From the NCBI GenBank assembly GCA_958510825.1, contig OY294046.1:4154001-4218000 (forward strand): 64,000 nt of DNA. The letters are read 5' to 3'. The DNA comes from Brachypterus glaber. Lineage: Eukaryota > Arthropoda > Insecta > Coleoptera > Kateretidae. Positions 44,001 through 59,000 of this stretch are shown here, one piece after another. Under the pieces are notes generated by a model. That model made no database searches and was not told where the DNA came from. It saw only the letters and a list, made by a program, of their open reading frames with translations. Positions within the stretch are counted from its first letter, which is position 1; each line of letters opens with the position of its first letter. The position numbers were made by a program, and so were the translations under genes.

Positions 44001-47000
44001 ATATTTTAGAGCCAGAAGTGGAAACAAATATAACTAATTTAGTGTACCATCCATATCAATTAATAACATGTAATAACTATTTATTACTAATTAATGAATC
44101 GAAAAAATGTTTAATAACTTGTATGAGGTGTGCACCATCAGTAATAACTGATATAAAAAATTATACAAAAGAATTATTCGTAATCCACATCCATTCCCAT
44201 GGCTACGGGCACGTCCACTGCATGATTTGCAAGAAACATTTTCAAGAACCATGTATTTATCAAAGTTTTAACTGTACAGAATGTTTTAAATATGACACAT
44301 TTTTACAACATTTCAAATTATTTGACAGTTATTTTAGTAATTTTTAATTGAACATATAACATTTTAAATTATATATATATATATATATGTTATTCTATTC
44401 TATGTTTTGTGATAATATAATTTGTTTTAAAACAAAAAAACACTCATAGGGGGTAACCACCCTAAGAACAAAAATGTTAACTTGCTTAAATAAGATTAAC
44501 GTTCTTGTCACTAGGGCATTGGTTTTGAGTAAATTCTTGTTATTTTAATGTTAGAGATGTTTTTGTTCTGATATTTCTTTGATTGGTTTAACGATTGTAT
44601 CCTAGTTACCTTTTAAAGAAATTAAGGATTTGGCAGTCCAATCCGAACAAAAAACACTCTCAGGTGTCACGAAGATGCTCCCTTTAACGGACCTGAATTA
44701 ACCTGAGCGCCATAAATTTTACCTGTGGTATACTGACGGGCAGATACCCTATGGTTAAACAACCCGGTAACATAATATTTTATTTTTTGTAATTTCATTT
44801 TTATAATTTTAAACTTTTCGAATAAGTGTAATATTTTTAAAAATAATTTTTAAAATATTAAGCTTATAATATTTTTAAGATTAAAGACGACTGTAGTTTG
44901 TAGGTTTTAAATAAAATATTTTATTTGATTAACAAATTTTTATTTTTTTACATCTCCATAGAGTTTATCTTATCTAAGTTTATTTTAATTACATCGGGAT
45001 AAAATTGTAGTAATTCTAAGAATATTAAATAATTATTGGAATTAAAAAAAAGTGATGAAAGTTTATCCAATTCTTGCATAATATCATCAAACTGAGATAT
45101 AATTGGTAAAGCGTTAGTATAAAAAAATTTAAAATCTAATTTTTTTAAATACTTTAAGCGATAGTTAATTAGAATTTGCAAAGATAAAATTTCATCAATA
45201 CATTCTTTAGAAAAAATAATAGTTTTTTCTTTTTTCTCAAGTTTTAAATATTCTTGATCCTCTGTAGATTTGGTTAAATTATAGAGGTTAACTTCAAAAT
45301 TTAATTGGTCCTGGTTATTCTCCAACAAAATTTTAATATTATCCAAGAAATCATACCAATCCAAGTCCAATAAAGAAATGGTTTGATCGCTCTGTATAAA
45401 TCTTAAACATGGCTCAAATCCCATAGCTACATTTAGACCAGTAGATATTTTCAAGTCACATGCTTTTGAAAAATACAATGTTTCATTTAACAGTTGTTTG
45501 TCGATTTCATCTTCGTAACACAATAATATATCGTTTACAAGATCAAAATAATCGGTCATTAAGGACATCATTATACTTTACAATCTCAAAGAATACTAAT
45601 TAAAAAAATATTTATTTTACTTAATATAGATCTAAACGAAATCTTTTTTGGATATCCATTCATCATGTGACTTATCCAAACCAAGGTATCGAACCTTTAC
45701 CTTTGTGCCTTTTTTCTGTAGAATTTTTGAGATAAGATACACATCGGGATACATAACCTTAGAAATTTCAAAATTATAAAAACGGCCTTTTATTGATTCT
45801 TTTTTTTGATCCTCCAGAATATAAGTTGGGGGGTTAGTAAACTTGATTTCCTTAATGGAAAAAATTTCGTTCGACCAAGAGGGTTGATATCCTTTGCTAA
45901 AGGCCTCTCTATATTTACTTATTCTAACAAAGTCACCAATTTTATAAAGCGGTTTTACAACTTTTTTTGGAAAACTGTAGGACTGTAATAATATTGTTTT
46001 TTCATTTTTTTTATTAACGTCTTTAGGTTTAAAACCAGTTGTAGAATGTACAGTGTTATTATAACTATTTACTATATTTTTAAAAATATCCACCCATTTA
46101 TAACTTCCTTGTAAGGAAAATTGACGCCACATTATATTCTTTAAAGTGCGATTTACCCTCTCTACTATTGATGCTTTAATATTTGAATAAGTACTGTAAT
46201 GATTTATTTTATACTCTTGCATTAATTGCCTAAAATCTTTGTTATAAAATTCCCGCCCCATATCGGTTTGTAGATTGTTAGGGCCTTTTTTGTTAGTTAA
46301 CAAAATAGATTTCATAGCAGTTGTAACATCTTTACCCTTTTTACTTTTTAAAGGTTCTAACCATACAAATTTAGAAAACGCATTTATTACAACTAAAATA
46401 TATTTATATCCCTTATTAATTTTCGAGTAAGGGATCATTTCAACTAGATCAGCAACCCATAAATCATTTAAACCTTTAATAATTACCCTACATCGTTTAA
46501 ATTTTTTTCTTGCAGGTTTGTGAAGTTCAGTAACAACTTGCTCCTTAATATTACTGTTTTTCATAATATATGGGCAAAAGTAACAGTAATTCCAGATAAA
46601 TATTTCCTTGCGCCTTACGATCTAGTGTTGCAATAGAAAAAGTGTCAATTTTCGTAACGTCTCTGCTATTTAAATTACTTAAACCAAGCTCGGTGGTAGA
46701 ATAATAATCCTTATCATTTAAAATGACAATGGCAGGAGGCCCACTATATTTTACTTTTTTTAGTACTGCCTTGTTGAAAGGAAGCTGAAACGTCTCTTTT
46801 AGGTTTTGTAATTTGTATAAATAATATTTAGATTTTACTGAATAATGTGAAGCAATAAATGTTTTGTCAGTAACTGCATTACCAGTAATTATAAATACAC
46901 TTTCATAAAATAATTTCTGAATTTTTGAATCCACAATCATTTCATTATATTGAATTTTTTTCTTATTACTTAACATAGTTTGTTCGTTTTTCTTAATTTT

Positions 47001-50000
47001 TTCATTTAGTTCAGAGTGTATTTTTAAAGAATTTTCAAAATCATTTTCAAGTTTAATTATTTTGTCATCTACAGTCTGAATTAGTAATTCAGTGCTGGTT
47101 ACTTTATTTTGAAAACCATCAAGTATCCCTTTTTGGTTAACACTTTTTTCAGATAAAGTTTGAATTTCTGTGTTGATGTTTTTTAAAGAGTTTTCACAGT
47201 TTTCTTTAAGTTTGTTCAGTCTTTCATTCATATTCTGAGTTAATAAGTCACTGTTGGTAACTTTATTTTGAAAACCATCAAGTATCCCTTTTTGGTTAAC
47301 ACTTTTTTCAGATAAAGTTTGAATTTCTGTGTCGATGTTTTTTAAAGAGTTTTCAAAGTTTTCTTTAAGTTTATCCAGACTTTCTTTCATATTCTGAGTT
47401 AATAAGTCACTGTTGGTAACTTTATTTTGAAAACCGTCAAGTATCCCTTTTTGGTTAACACTTTGTTCAGACAAATTTTGAATTTCTGTGTTGATGTTTT
47501 TTAAAGAGGTTTCAAAGTTTTCTTTAAGTTTATCCAGACTTATATCCATATTCTGAATTGTTAAGTCACTGCTGCCTGCTGAATTTTTCTCAGAAAAATT
47601 TTGAATTTCTGTTGCGATATTTTTTATAGACGTTTCAAAATTATCTTTTAGTTTAATTATTTTGTCATCTATAGTCTGGATAGATAATTCAGTGCTGATT
47701 ACTTTATTTTGAAAACTATCAAAGATCCCTTTTTGATTAATATTTTGCTCAGACAAATTTTGAATTTCTATTCCAATGTTTTTTAAAGAGTTTTCAAAGT
47801 TTTCTTTAAGTTTATCCAGTTTTTCATTCATATTCTGAGTTAATAAGCCACTGTTGGTAACTTTATTTTGAAAACTATCAAGTATACCTTTTTGGTTTTC
47901 ACTTTGCTCAGACAAATTTTGAATTTCTTTTACAATATTTTCTTTAACCTTTGTAAATTCATCTAACTTCTCTTCAAATGTCTTAATTTTTTTTGAACTG
48001 GATCCTTCTTCTGATTCCACGCTAAGTCTTTTATTAAGTTGTTGAGTAAAATCCTTATTTATTTTAGTTTCCAGATCAGAGGATTTTTCTGTTATGATTT
48101 TATTAACAACAGTAAATACATCCTTATTTTTTGTATTAATTATTTCACCTATCCTATTATCTAAATTAATCTTTTCAATATTTGATTTTATTTTTTCGAC
48201 ATTTTCCAAAGATTTTTGATAAATATTATCTACATAATATTTATTGGTTGCATCAAATTTATTTTTGGGAATTTCCAAATTAATTATTCTTTTATTTTTC
48301 ATGTCATAATTATCTCCGGAATTTAAAAATTTTTGGTTAGAAATCACATTTTGTGAATCAACCGAGGGAGTTTCCGTATGAATTAAATTTGTTTTCTCAG
48401 AGTAATTATATTTCACATCTAAATAATGTCTACCAAACTTATCGATAGGCATCTTGACTAGAACTAACCTAATTTTATTTGTTTTTTTATTTTATAATTT
48501 TTTTTTCTCGGAGTTCTTCAACTATAGATATAATTTCATTATTATGCCCCGTATGTCCAGCCATTTGTGAGGCAATTAAAAGTTTTAGGCGTTCAATGAT
48601 TTCATTAGGGTCATCAAAATATATATAATCAATTTTTTTTTTTGAGAGGTCAAGCATTAAACCTTTTCCAGTTTTATTTTTTGAACTTCTCAGATTTTTT
48701 GGACTCCTGTAAACAATGTTTTTTTGGCTTAAAATCCCCTTTTGGACTAAAAATGGTCTTATGATATTATTATATTTGTCTGTATTTGATGCTTGAATGC
48801 TCTCAGTTTCGTTATAGTTTTTACGATAGGCATTAGTTCGCTTTAAAATATCCATATAATTTTCTAAATCGCTTTTATGATATCCAATAGGATGTTTTTT
48901 AAAAAGTAATTCATAAAGTCCCACTGTTCCAGGATATTGAACATTTTCTACAACTACATCCTTTCCTTTAAAATTTAATAAACTGTTCGCTATTTTATAC
49001 ACATCTGAATCTGGTGAATATTTAATTCCATACTTAAAATCAAACTGATTTTCAGTATCATGAATACATTCATCAATATACCTCCGAGGTAAAGGATCAA
49101 ATTGAGAAAGGTAGTCCTGATAAGTCGCGGCGGTAGATAAATTTTGAACTTGTTCAAGAAGACTAGTTTCTTTATTTAAATCAACATCACTGTCATCCTC
49201 TTGTATTGTTTTATCCTCTATATATTGATCCTTTAAAAACGATGGTGTTGTCATAGGCAAAACAGGTTGATATTTTGTAGTTCTGGGTGTTGCAAATTGT
49301 GTCGCATCTGCTTGATTTTCGTGAAATTTATTTTGTAAGGTTGAATGTAAAAATGAAATATCTTTGGTTTGATCTGATTTAACTGCGCCTGGTAATTCTT
49401 CTAGTTTTTCCCTTTTAATATTTGTATCTGGTATTATATTTTTTAGAAATTTTTCTAATGGTTCCGTAATTGGTTTACTTCGAAGTTTTAATTCCCTTTC
49501 CGATTGCGCTAAATCAGATTTTAAAGTACGATATTTTTGTTTAATAGATTTTCTTGTGTTAATTAATTCTTTAGCTAAACGTTCGTTCATGTTTTTGTGT
49601 TAAAAGACCACACTTAACTAAAACTATTACTTTTAGAATAACTTTATATACAGGTTGAAATAAAACGAATAATTATTAAAAAAAATATTTAATTATTCAC
49701 TAAAAAGTTATTATACAGAAAATATACATTAGATAGGGAACACACACAGAAATCATTGTTATGATAAAAACAAAGTGGTTTTGATTTTTGAATAGCTGGT
49801 ATTTCATTCAATTCGACTACTGTTTTTTTTGTTAGTTTTTTAATATATGCAGCTTTCTCTGTTCCTTTGATGAAAATTTTCTCAGCATTTTTACAAAGGT
49901 CTCTGATAATATTTTGAGAATTATAAGCTAATATATATCCTGTGTCCCACTTAATACAATGATGATTTTTGATATTCCACTGAGCCTGTTGTTGTAAATA

Positions 50001-53000
50001 TTTTGGTAAATCCTTAAATTTAAATGGTGCCTTAAAAACGTAGTGACTTACTCTAAATCCATCAAAAGCTGCAAGTTCCTTAATTAAAAATCGATTACCT
50101 TCTAATTTAAATGCCTGAAAATCTATAACTAAACTCATTATTTTTTTTAATTATAAATGTTTAACAATTTTTGTTAACGGATTGTAACTTATTAATTTTT
50201 CATGTAAAATTAAACAATAAGCTGAAGTTTCCTTGGGAACATTTACAGAGGTCTCAAATTCAACTCTAAGTGTGATAGGTCCACTTTGAATTGATTCTTT
50301 TTGTCGTAAACAGTCAATATATGTAATAGGTGCTATACTTTTAAATTCTGTTGGTGTAAATAGAGGAATATTTGCAAGGTCATAATATGAACTTCTAAAC
50401 TTTGCAAACATTTCATAAAGTTGAGCAAACTTATTATTTTCGAAATCTATAAACAGATCATTACAAGGATATCTCTCTGAATTTAAAAACACCCTTATAT
50501 CTCGAAGTTTGCAGTCATCAAATTTACTCATGTCTTTTGACACGACATCCCTTCTCCTTGTTTGAAAAGCTATAATAATATGTCTCGGTGTTTCCAGTCT
50601 TGTGCTAGTCTTAACTGACCAATTATGTCTATTTGTGTCCAATAATTCAGGATATTCAACAAGTTCCCAACTTCTAAAGCCAATTTTTATATCAACATTT
50701 TTATCAATTAGTTTTGTCAGAGCAATTTCTTCAGCTAAACCAACAGATACGTGAGGTATTTTCCAAGAAAGTTTCATAAGTTCAATTTTAGGTTCTTCTG
50801 TACCTGTCGTACCAGTATATAATACAGAATTTAAATCATTATTACTGCGAACTATTATTAATTCCTGTTTAGCATTAATCAATATCTTTCGAAAATCCTC
50901 AAAAAAACCCATTAATGTAGACAATTCAATAACTACATTGAAATTTCCGTTTTTATCTACTAGAATAGGTTCTGTATATTTGGATTTGGGAAACCATCCT
51001 GCATTTTCCAGTTTGACTGTGTCACCAACACAAAATGAGAGATAACCTTTTAAAGTTGAGGTTAATCCAACGTCTCTAACTGAATCAACTTGTTGCCCAT
51101 TTATTAAGTATCGGATTTCTTTAAAAAGAAAAGCTACCCCGTTATTTATTAGCGTTAAATTTTTAGTTACACTGCCATCAGATTTTGTTAGTTTTCCCTC
51201 GATATTTAAAAAACTTTCACAAGGTAACGTAAATTTATCTGCGCCCGGTATAGCTATTATTATTTCATCATTATTGCCTAACTTATTGGGTAAATATGGT
51301 TCATATGTATGATATTGTAAACTAGTTATTGAATTATCAATATAGAGATTTTCCGTTACATTTAAAATACTCATTTTAAATTAGTAAGGTAAAGCCTAAA
51401 GATTTTAAAAACCGATGATTTTTCGGTGTTATCTGTTTAACGTTTGTTTTAGAAATGCGTTTTTTCGAAACTTTCTTTTTTTTATACTTTCCTTCATCTA
51501 ATTTAAAATTATTAGAACTAGTAGTAAAAGAAGGATTATATTTAGTAACCATTTTTACTTTTAATTTTTTTCACGTGTAGTCTTATTGTTATCACTTCAT
51601 CATTAAAATTGATGAGATCACCATCTTGATCAAGTATTTTAAGGGATATGTTCGTTATAGTTTTCACGTTTATGGGAAAATATAAAATTGTTTCAGGTCT
51701 TTCCACTATTTTATAACCAACAGGAACTATGGGAAAGAATTGATGAATAATATGAACAGGTTTTCCGTTTAAATAGGATCCTTCTGCTATATTACAATCT
51801 ATACAAATTGCATTTATTTTTAAAATTTCTGCTGGATGATCTGAATCATATGCAGTTCCTGCTTCTAAAGTTTTATTTTCAAAACCTAAAATTTTTCCGA
51901 TGGAATCGTCTTTGAAAATTATCTTTTCTGTACATCTGATATATGTATGTAATGTATTGTTATTTCCATATAAAACAAGCAATATTTTACCCGTGCTAAG
52001 TTCCCTATGTAAAAATTTATATAAATCGGATATCTCGTAAGACCCAGTTGGTATAGTCACAAATGTATTTTCATCTCTATAATAAAATTTATTATTTTTT
52101 TCGTCAATATTAGGAATAGAGTAAAAAGTCTCAAAATTTGATAATCCTATAACATAATCACTATTTTCGTCTAAATAAATCGGGGGGTTAAAAACAGCAC
52201 TTAATACCGATTTTTTATCCGAAAGAGCTAATGTAAAAGACATTACAATTCAAGTGATATTATTCAACTAATTTTTTAATTATTTTTACTGTTCTTATAA
52301 AGAAATGATAAACATAAATGACCACAATTATAAAGATTGAATTTTTGTTTCCGTTCATAATTATATTTAACATTCTTGACGTTACCATCACTAAAAAAAT
52401 ATTTAATTAATTCTTCGGGAGGTCTTAAGTTTCCGTACGAATCAAAGTACTGTATTTCCCTATTCTTTTTTTGTACATACGTTACCCAATGGCTTCCAGG
52501 TCCAGAAGATACATCTAAATTTACGATACCACATTCATTTTTTCTAATTCTTTTTGGTAGATTATCCCGCATAAATACACCGCGAAAATTTGGAATTTTT
52601 AGTTCTTTTACAATTTTTAATAAATCAAAATTTGTAAGTGGCCGATGTGGTATTTTCTCTAGAAGTTTTTTTTAAATCGATTATTCCAGACCAAACCAAA
52701 GCCCTTTTTGTAAGGTTGTAGGTACAATCCCTTTCCAACATGCTTATTTTCCATAGCTAAATTATGTCTATTTTCTTCGTCCAGTTTTTGTCTAGCTATC
52801 TTGGTTTCGTTAACGGCCTTTATAACACCAGCAGCTCCTCCGACAAGTGAACCTAAAGCGCTGAGTCCTAAAACAAAATAAAAATAAAATTTTTGTAATG
52901 TAAAATGTTTTTTTTTACACAAACCTGCGAATATTGGAATGAGTGGTAAAATTCCTCCTGTTTTTGGAATAGGTATTATTCTTTCTTTTGGTGCAATTAT

Positions 53001-56000
53001 TTTTCGACCTCCTTTCTTTAGTGTCTTGAGTGCAACTCTGGTTAAGTTTTCTAAATTAGATGTTCGCGGTAAACTAGCTAAACTGTGACGAGCTTTTCTA
53101 ACCGCCGCAAAAAAATTCAGATCTTTCTTACGCACACCTTTTCCTTTTTTTCGTCTTTTTCTAATATTTCTTTTTCTAATACCCATACCAAGTTTAGTTT
53201 TTGCTTTCATTGTTGAAGCTACACCTAAGGCCAAAATTTTTTCACCAATTTTTGCGTCACTTGATTTAAACCTATTGTACGCTTTATTTTCTAATATTTT
53301 ATCAGCTAGATTACGTTTCTCAACGTCTTGAAATTTGGAGTAGGCTATATCATGTTCTTTACAAGCTTCATCCAATTTATTTATTCCTTTGTCACCTCGT
53401 GAAAGGCGTTTCGCTAAGGCAGTACCGGGGCCACAAAAGTTATACCCTGGCAAATGTAATTCTACCGGTAATGTGTTTATAAATGTATTTAGAAAACCGT
53501 AGCCTCGTTTTTTTGCACCTCTTCTTTCCTTAAAGTCTTGTTTAGAAATAATATTAGATTTTGTGAGAACCCTCATTTTATATAACTGTACAAATTAGAA
53601 CTGAATTTTCTAAGCAATACAACTTTTTAAATAGATTAACATTATTAAATAGAACTCATTCTAATACAAATAATGAGAAAGGGAACATGCGAATTGAGCA
53701 ACAATCTTTTGCTCTTCCAATTAAAAATCACGATCAACTCGACAATAAACAATTCCAAAAGCATGGACCAATATTTTGTGGAGGACCAAAACGAGGACTA
53801 GTCGTGGGTGCATCGGGATGTGGAAAAACCAACGTTTTAATTAGTTTAATAGAACACCTGAACGGACTTAGATTTGAAAATATATATGTTTACTCAAAAT
53901 CTTTAAACCAACCAAAATATAAATATTTAAGTTTTTTATTAAAACCAGTAAAAGAAATAGGATATTTTGAGTTTGAAAACTGCAATAATTTAATAACTCC
54001 TGCTGCAATAAAACCTAATTCCATCGTAATATTTGACGACGTAGTGTGTGGAAATCAAAGTACTATTAGAGATTTTTTTGTCTATTCCCGACACAAAAAT
54101 ACCGACGTATTTTACCTAGCACAAACTTACTCCGCCGTTCCAAAACAACATATAAGGGATAATGCAAATTTATTAATTATCTTTCAACAAGACAATACGA
54201 ATTTAAAACACATTTATGACGACCATGTTAATGTAGATATGCCTTTTAAAGATTTTCAGAAATTGTGTTCTTTGTGTTGGATAGATAGATATGATTTTGT
54301 AGTTATTGATAAGGATTGTAAATTAAATTCAGGTCGTTATAGAAACGGATTTGATAAATTTATTAAAATATAAACAAATTAACCTTGAATATAAAGATAT
54401 AATTATATGTAAAGTTTTAAAACTGTAGTTACAAACTATCTGTTAACTAATAAACATATTTGTTTTAGTCCAAAAAATGATCAACTGTCAACATTGTGGA
54501 AAGTCATTCACTCGTAAAGATAATCTTAAGCGACATGGAAACTGCAATGAGGGTTTTCAGCTTTGTGAAATTTGTGGTTCAGTTTCAAAATCTACAAGAT
54601 CTTTACAATTACATCAAAATAAATTCCATGGATTGAAAAGAACTGCAAGTGCTCCAATTAAAACCTCTGCCACAAAACAACTGTGTTTGAATGGTAAGCA
54701 AATCAGTTTACATTGTAAGATTTTTCAATTTATAATACTTCTTTTAGCACCCTCAACTTCAGCCACATCATACTGTTTAGTTTGTGATATTCATGTAGCG
54801 AGAAATATGTTTGCTGGGCACAAAAAATCACTTTCTCATCGCGATAAATGTTGTAAAGATTTGGAAGAAGGAATTGAGATTATTCAATCTGCATTTCAAA
54901 AAAGGATTGCAAGTTTTCGTTTGAAACCATCAGAAAACTTTGGTGTTGATATAAAAAGATTTCTAAAATCGTTTGAGGCTAAAGTAGTTCGATTGACTCA
55001 AATTTATTTAAAAAATGAAGAATCCCTGAAAATAAATATAGAGCTATTTGGATCTTATGTTTTACAAACAAAAGAAAAACATGAAACAAAATCTTTTAAT
55101 ACAAAATTTAGGGTTTTGAATGAGGCTATCAACCTTGAGGAGGTCTACACGGAACTATGCGAAACTGTTGAAACGAAATCTAAGGAATTTTCGGAAAAAG
55201 ATAGCGGTAAGTTTAACTGTTTTAATATTTCAATTATTTTTAATCGAAACCATTTGTTTTAGGTTGGGCCTTGGAAAAAATATTATACTTGGAATTAAAT
55301 ATAAACAAGTATAATCCTTTACGAGCCACTTCGTACATATCACTTTCACCAAGCATAACTAAAAAAAAGGCTGTACTAAATATACAAAATGAAGATACGA
55401 AATGTTTCTTATGGTCAATCTTAGCTCAATTACATCCAGTAAATATAAATAGAGAAAGAGTTCAAAACTATAAAATCTATGAAAACAGTTTAAATTTTGA
55501 AGGGATCGAATTTCCTGTAAAACTAACTGATATAACAAAATTTGAAAAACTAAATGATATATCTGTAAATGTTTATGGCTTGGAGAAAATTTGGAAAAAT
55601 AATTCATATAAATATGAAATTGTTGGTCCATTATATTTTACAAAATCACGTAAAGGAACACATGTAAATTTACTTTTTATAAGTGATGCTGAAGGAAATA
55701 ATCATTACTGTTTAATAACAAATTTATCTCGGTTAGTTTCTGCACAATTGTCAAAGCATAATGGAAAAAAACATATATGTGATGGATGCTTAATTTATTT
55801 TTCAACAAAAAAAAAATTAAACCGTCATCAGGAGAATGACTGTAATCATATATCCGTACATTTACCTGACAGTAATTCTTTTAAAATTAATATATCAGGA
55901 AACGATGTACCAGCAACTTTGTTAAAATTTCAAGATCATGATAAAAAACTCAAGGTTCCTTTCGTAATATACGCTGATTTTGAAACTATCTTAAAATCTA

Positions 56001-59000
56001 TAGATAGCTGCGCGCCAACTCCAGAAAAATCGTATACCTTACAAACTCATATTAATATCCCATACTCTTATGCTTATTATATAAAATGTGATTTTGATGA
56101 AAATCTTTCACAATTTAAAACTTTTCGTGGTGAAAATGTCTCAGATAATTTTATCCAATCTTTAGAAACAGATTGTAGAAACATTTTTGAAAAATATTTA
56201 CGTCATATTATTCCTATTAAAAAATTAACTGAAATGGAAGAACTAACTTTTAAAAATACTAAAAATTGTCATATTTGTGAAAAAGAGTTTGATGAAGATA
56301 GTGTAAAAGTAAGGAATCACTGTCATTTAACTGGTAATTTTAGAGGAGCGGCTCATTCAATTTGTAATTTAAATTTCAAAATTCCACAATTTATACCAGT
56401 ACTTTTTCATAATTTAAGTGGGTTTGATAGTCATATGTTTATAAAAGAGTTGGCCCAAAATGAGGCAAATATTGAGGTTTTACCTAAAAATAAAGAAAAA
56501 TATATTTCTTTCACGAAAAATATACTCATTACACATAGTAGTGCTGATGGAAAAACCGTAACTGAATATTTAAAAATCAGGTTTTTAGATAGTTTTAATT
56601 TCCTACCGGGTGGTTTGGAGAAACTGAGTCAAAGTCTAAAATCTGATCAATGCCGTGAAGTAAGAAAATACTTTCCTAATAGTGATCAATTTGAACTGAT
56701 TCGTCAAAAAGGTGTTTTTCCCTATTCATATATAAATACTTATTCAAAATTAAATGACACGAAACTTCCTTCAAAACATAACTTTTTTAACGAACTCAGA
56801 AATGAAAGTATCACAGATGAGGATTATCAACGGGCTTGTAATGTATGGAATTTATTTAAATGTAAAACTTTGGGTGAATATTCAGATATTTATCTAAAAT
56901 CTGATGTTCTTCTGTTAGCAGACATCTTTGAAAACTTCAGATCTGTATGTTTGGAAATATATCAGTTGGATCCAGCAAATTTTTATACATCTCCAGGCCT
57001 TTCTTGGAGTGCAATGTTAAAGAAAACTGAAGTAGAGTTAGAACTTTTAACAGATCTAGATATGTATCATTTTCTTAAAAAGGGTATACGGGGCGGTTTA
57101 AGCCAGTGTAGTATCAGAAAAGCAGAAGCAAATAATCAGTTTATGTCAACCTATGATCCATCAAAACCAACATCTTTTATCACATACTTGGATGCTACAA
57201 ATTTATACGGAGCGGCCATGTCACAATTTCTTCCAGTTAATAATTTTCAATGGTTGACTAGGGAAAAAATTAAAAAAATTAATGTAAATAAAATTAGCGA
57301 CACAAACGAAATGGGTTATATTTTAGAAGTTGATTTGGAATATCCTAAACATTTACATAACCTTGACAATGAACTACCCTTTTGTCCAGAATCTAAAGAA
57401 GTTTCTAAATCTAAAATTACAAAATTAATTGCAAATCTAGAAAACAAATCACAATATATTATACATTATAGAAATCTTAAGCAAGCTTTAGAACATGGAC
57501 TCAGGCTGACCAAAATTCATAGGATTTTGAGTTTTAATCAGTCGCCATGGCTAAAGCGATATATAGACTTAAATACTAAAATGCGCAATAATGCTAAATC
57601 CAAATTTGAAAAGGATTTTTTTAAATTAATGGTCAATTCAGTATTTGGAAAAACCATGGAAAATGTGGATAAAAGGGTTGATGTTAAACTAATTACTCAT
57701 TGGAAAAATATTGGTAAAAAATTAGGTGCCGAGGCTCTAATTGCCAAGCCAAATTTTAAAGACTTAAAAATTTTTTCGGAAAACTTTGTAGCAATACAAA
57801 TGAATCGTATTAAAGTTGTATATAATAAACCTATTTATGTCGGTTTTTGTATTTTGGATTTAGCAAAAACCTTTATTTATGATTTTTATTACAACTACAT
57901 CAAATTAAAATATGGGGATAAGGCCGTTTTGCTTTACACTGATACAGACTCACTCCTACTGCAAATTTTTACAGAAAATTTCTATGCTGATATAGAGGAA
58001 AATTTAGATAAATTCGATACATCTAATTACAGTCTAGAAAATCCTTATGGAATTTCCGTAAACAAGTCAATTTTGGGAAAAATGAAAGATGAGTATGCTG
58101 GTGAAATTATTCATGACTTTTATGGTACTGGGGCTAAAGCTTATTGTGTAAATGTGTCTGGAAAATTAACAAAAAAGGCAAAGGGTATACCAGATACAGT
58201 TTCAAAAAAAGACTTATCTAAAGACGATTACAAATTAGTAGTAGAGACAGAAGGGGAAAAAATATTTCGTGAAATTAAAACTTTTCGGTCACATTTACAT
58301 AACGTATATGTGGAGCAAAAAAATAAAGTAGCTCTCTCATATGCGGATGATAAGCGATTTATTATACCCGGTACTGAAAAAACTCTAGCTTGGGGGCATC
58401 AGGATATAAAAAAATATAAACAATTAGTTCCTGATTGATCAACTTGCAAACAACATGTTAAAGGAGCTTCTTGAGATTTATCTAAAAAAAATACATGATT
58501 TAAAAATAGATATTGAAGAGTATGAGGCGAAACTGAAAATGTTTTCCAAATTTTCCAAGCTAAGTCTAACAAAACAAAACATGTCACGTTTCACAAAAAA
58601 ATAATTTGTATCAAAATGAAAAATAAAAAATAATTAATAATAACATCCTTTTGTTTTATTTTCCCTAATTTAAATTAACAATTTTATTTTTAATTAACAT
58701 GTAAAGTCGAATTTTACATTCTAGAACTTTATTCAAAGTACGACTAGCTGCTTCTATTCTTCTTTGAAAATGAAATCTATCTCGGGCATCTTGTTCCCAA
58801 TTCACCCAATTTTCCAAATCTTCGTGTGGGATATAATAGGTGATTGTTATGGGATCAAACTTCACTCTTTGCATAATTACTAATTTTCAGATTATATATA
58901 TAAAACTCGATTACACCCTTATATTAAGATCAAATCACAACTTTCCAACTGTCCCCCGTACATAACAAAAAAATTGGAGGAAAACTGACGTCATCACCTA

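Noticed and set aside
52376..52675. 99-codon frame on + strand
   Set aside because: Antisense to the protease.
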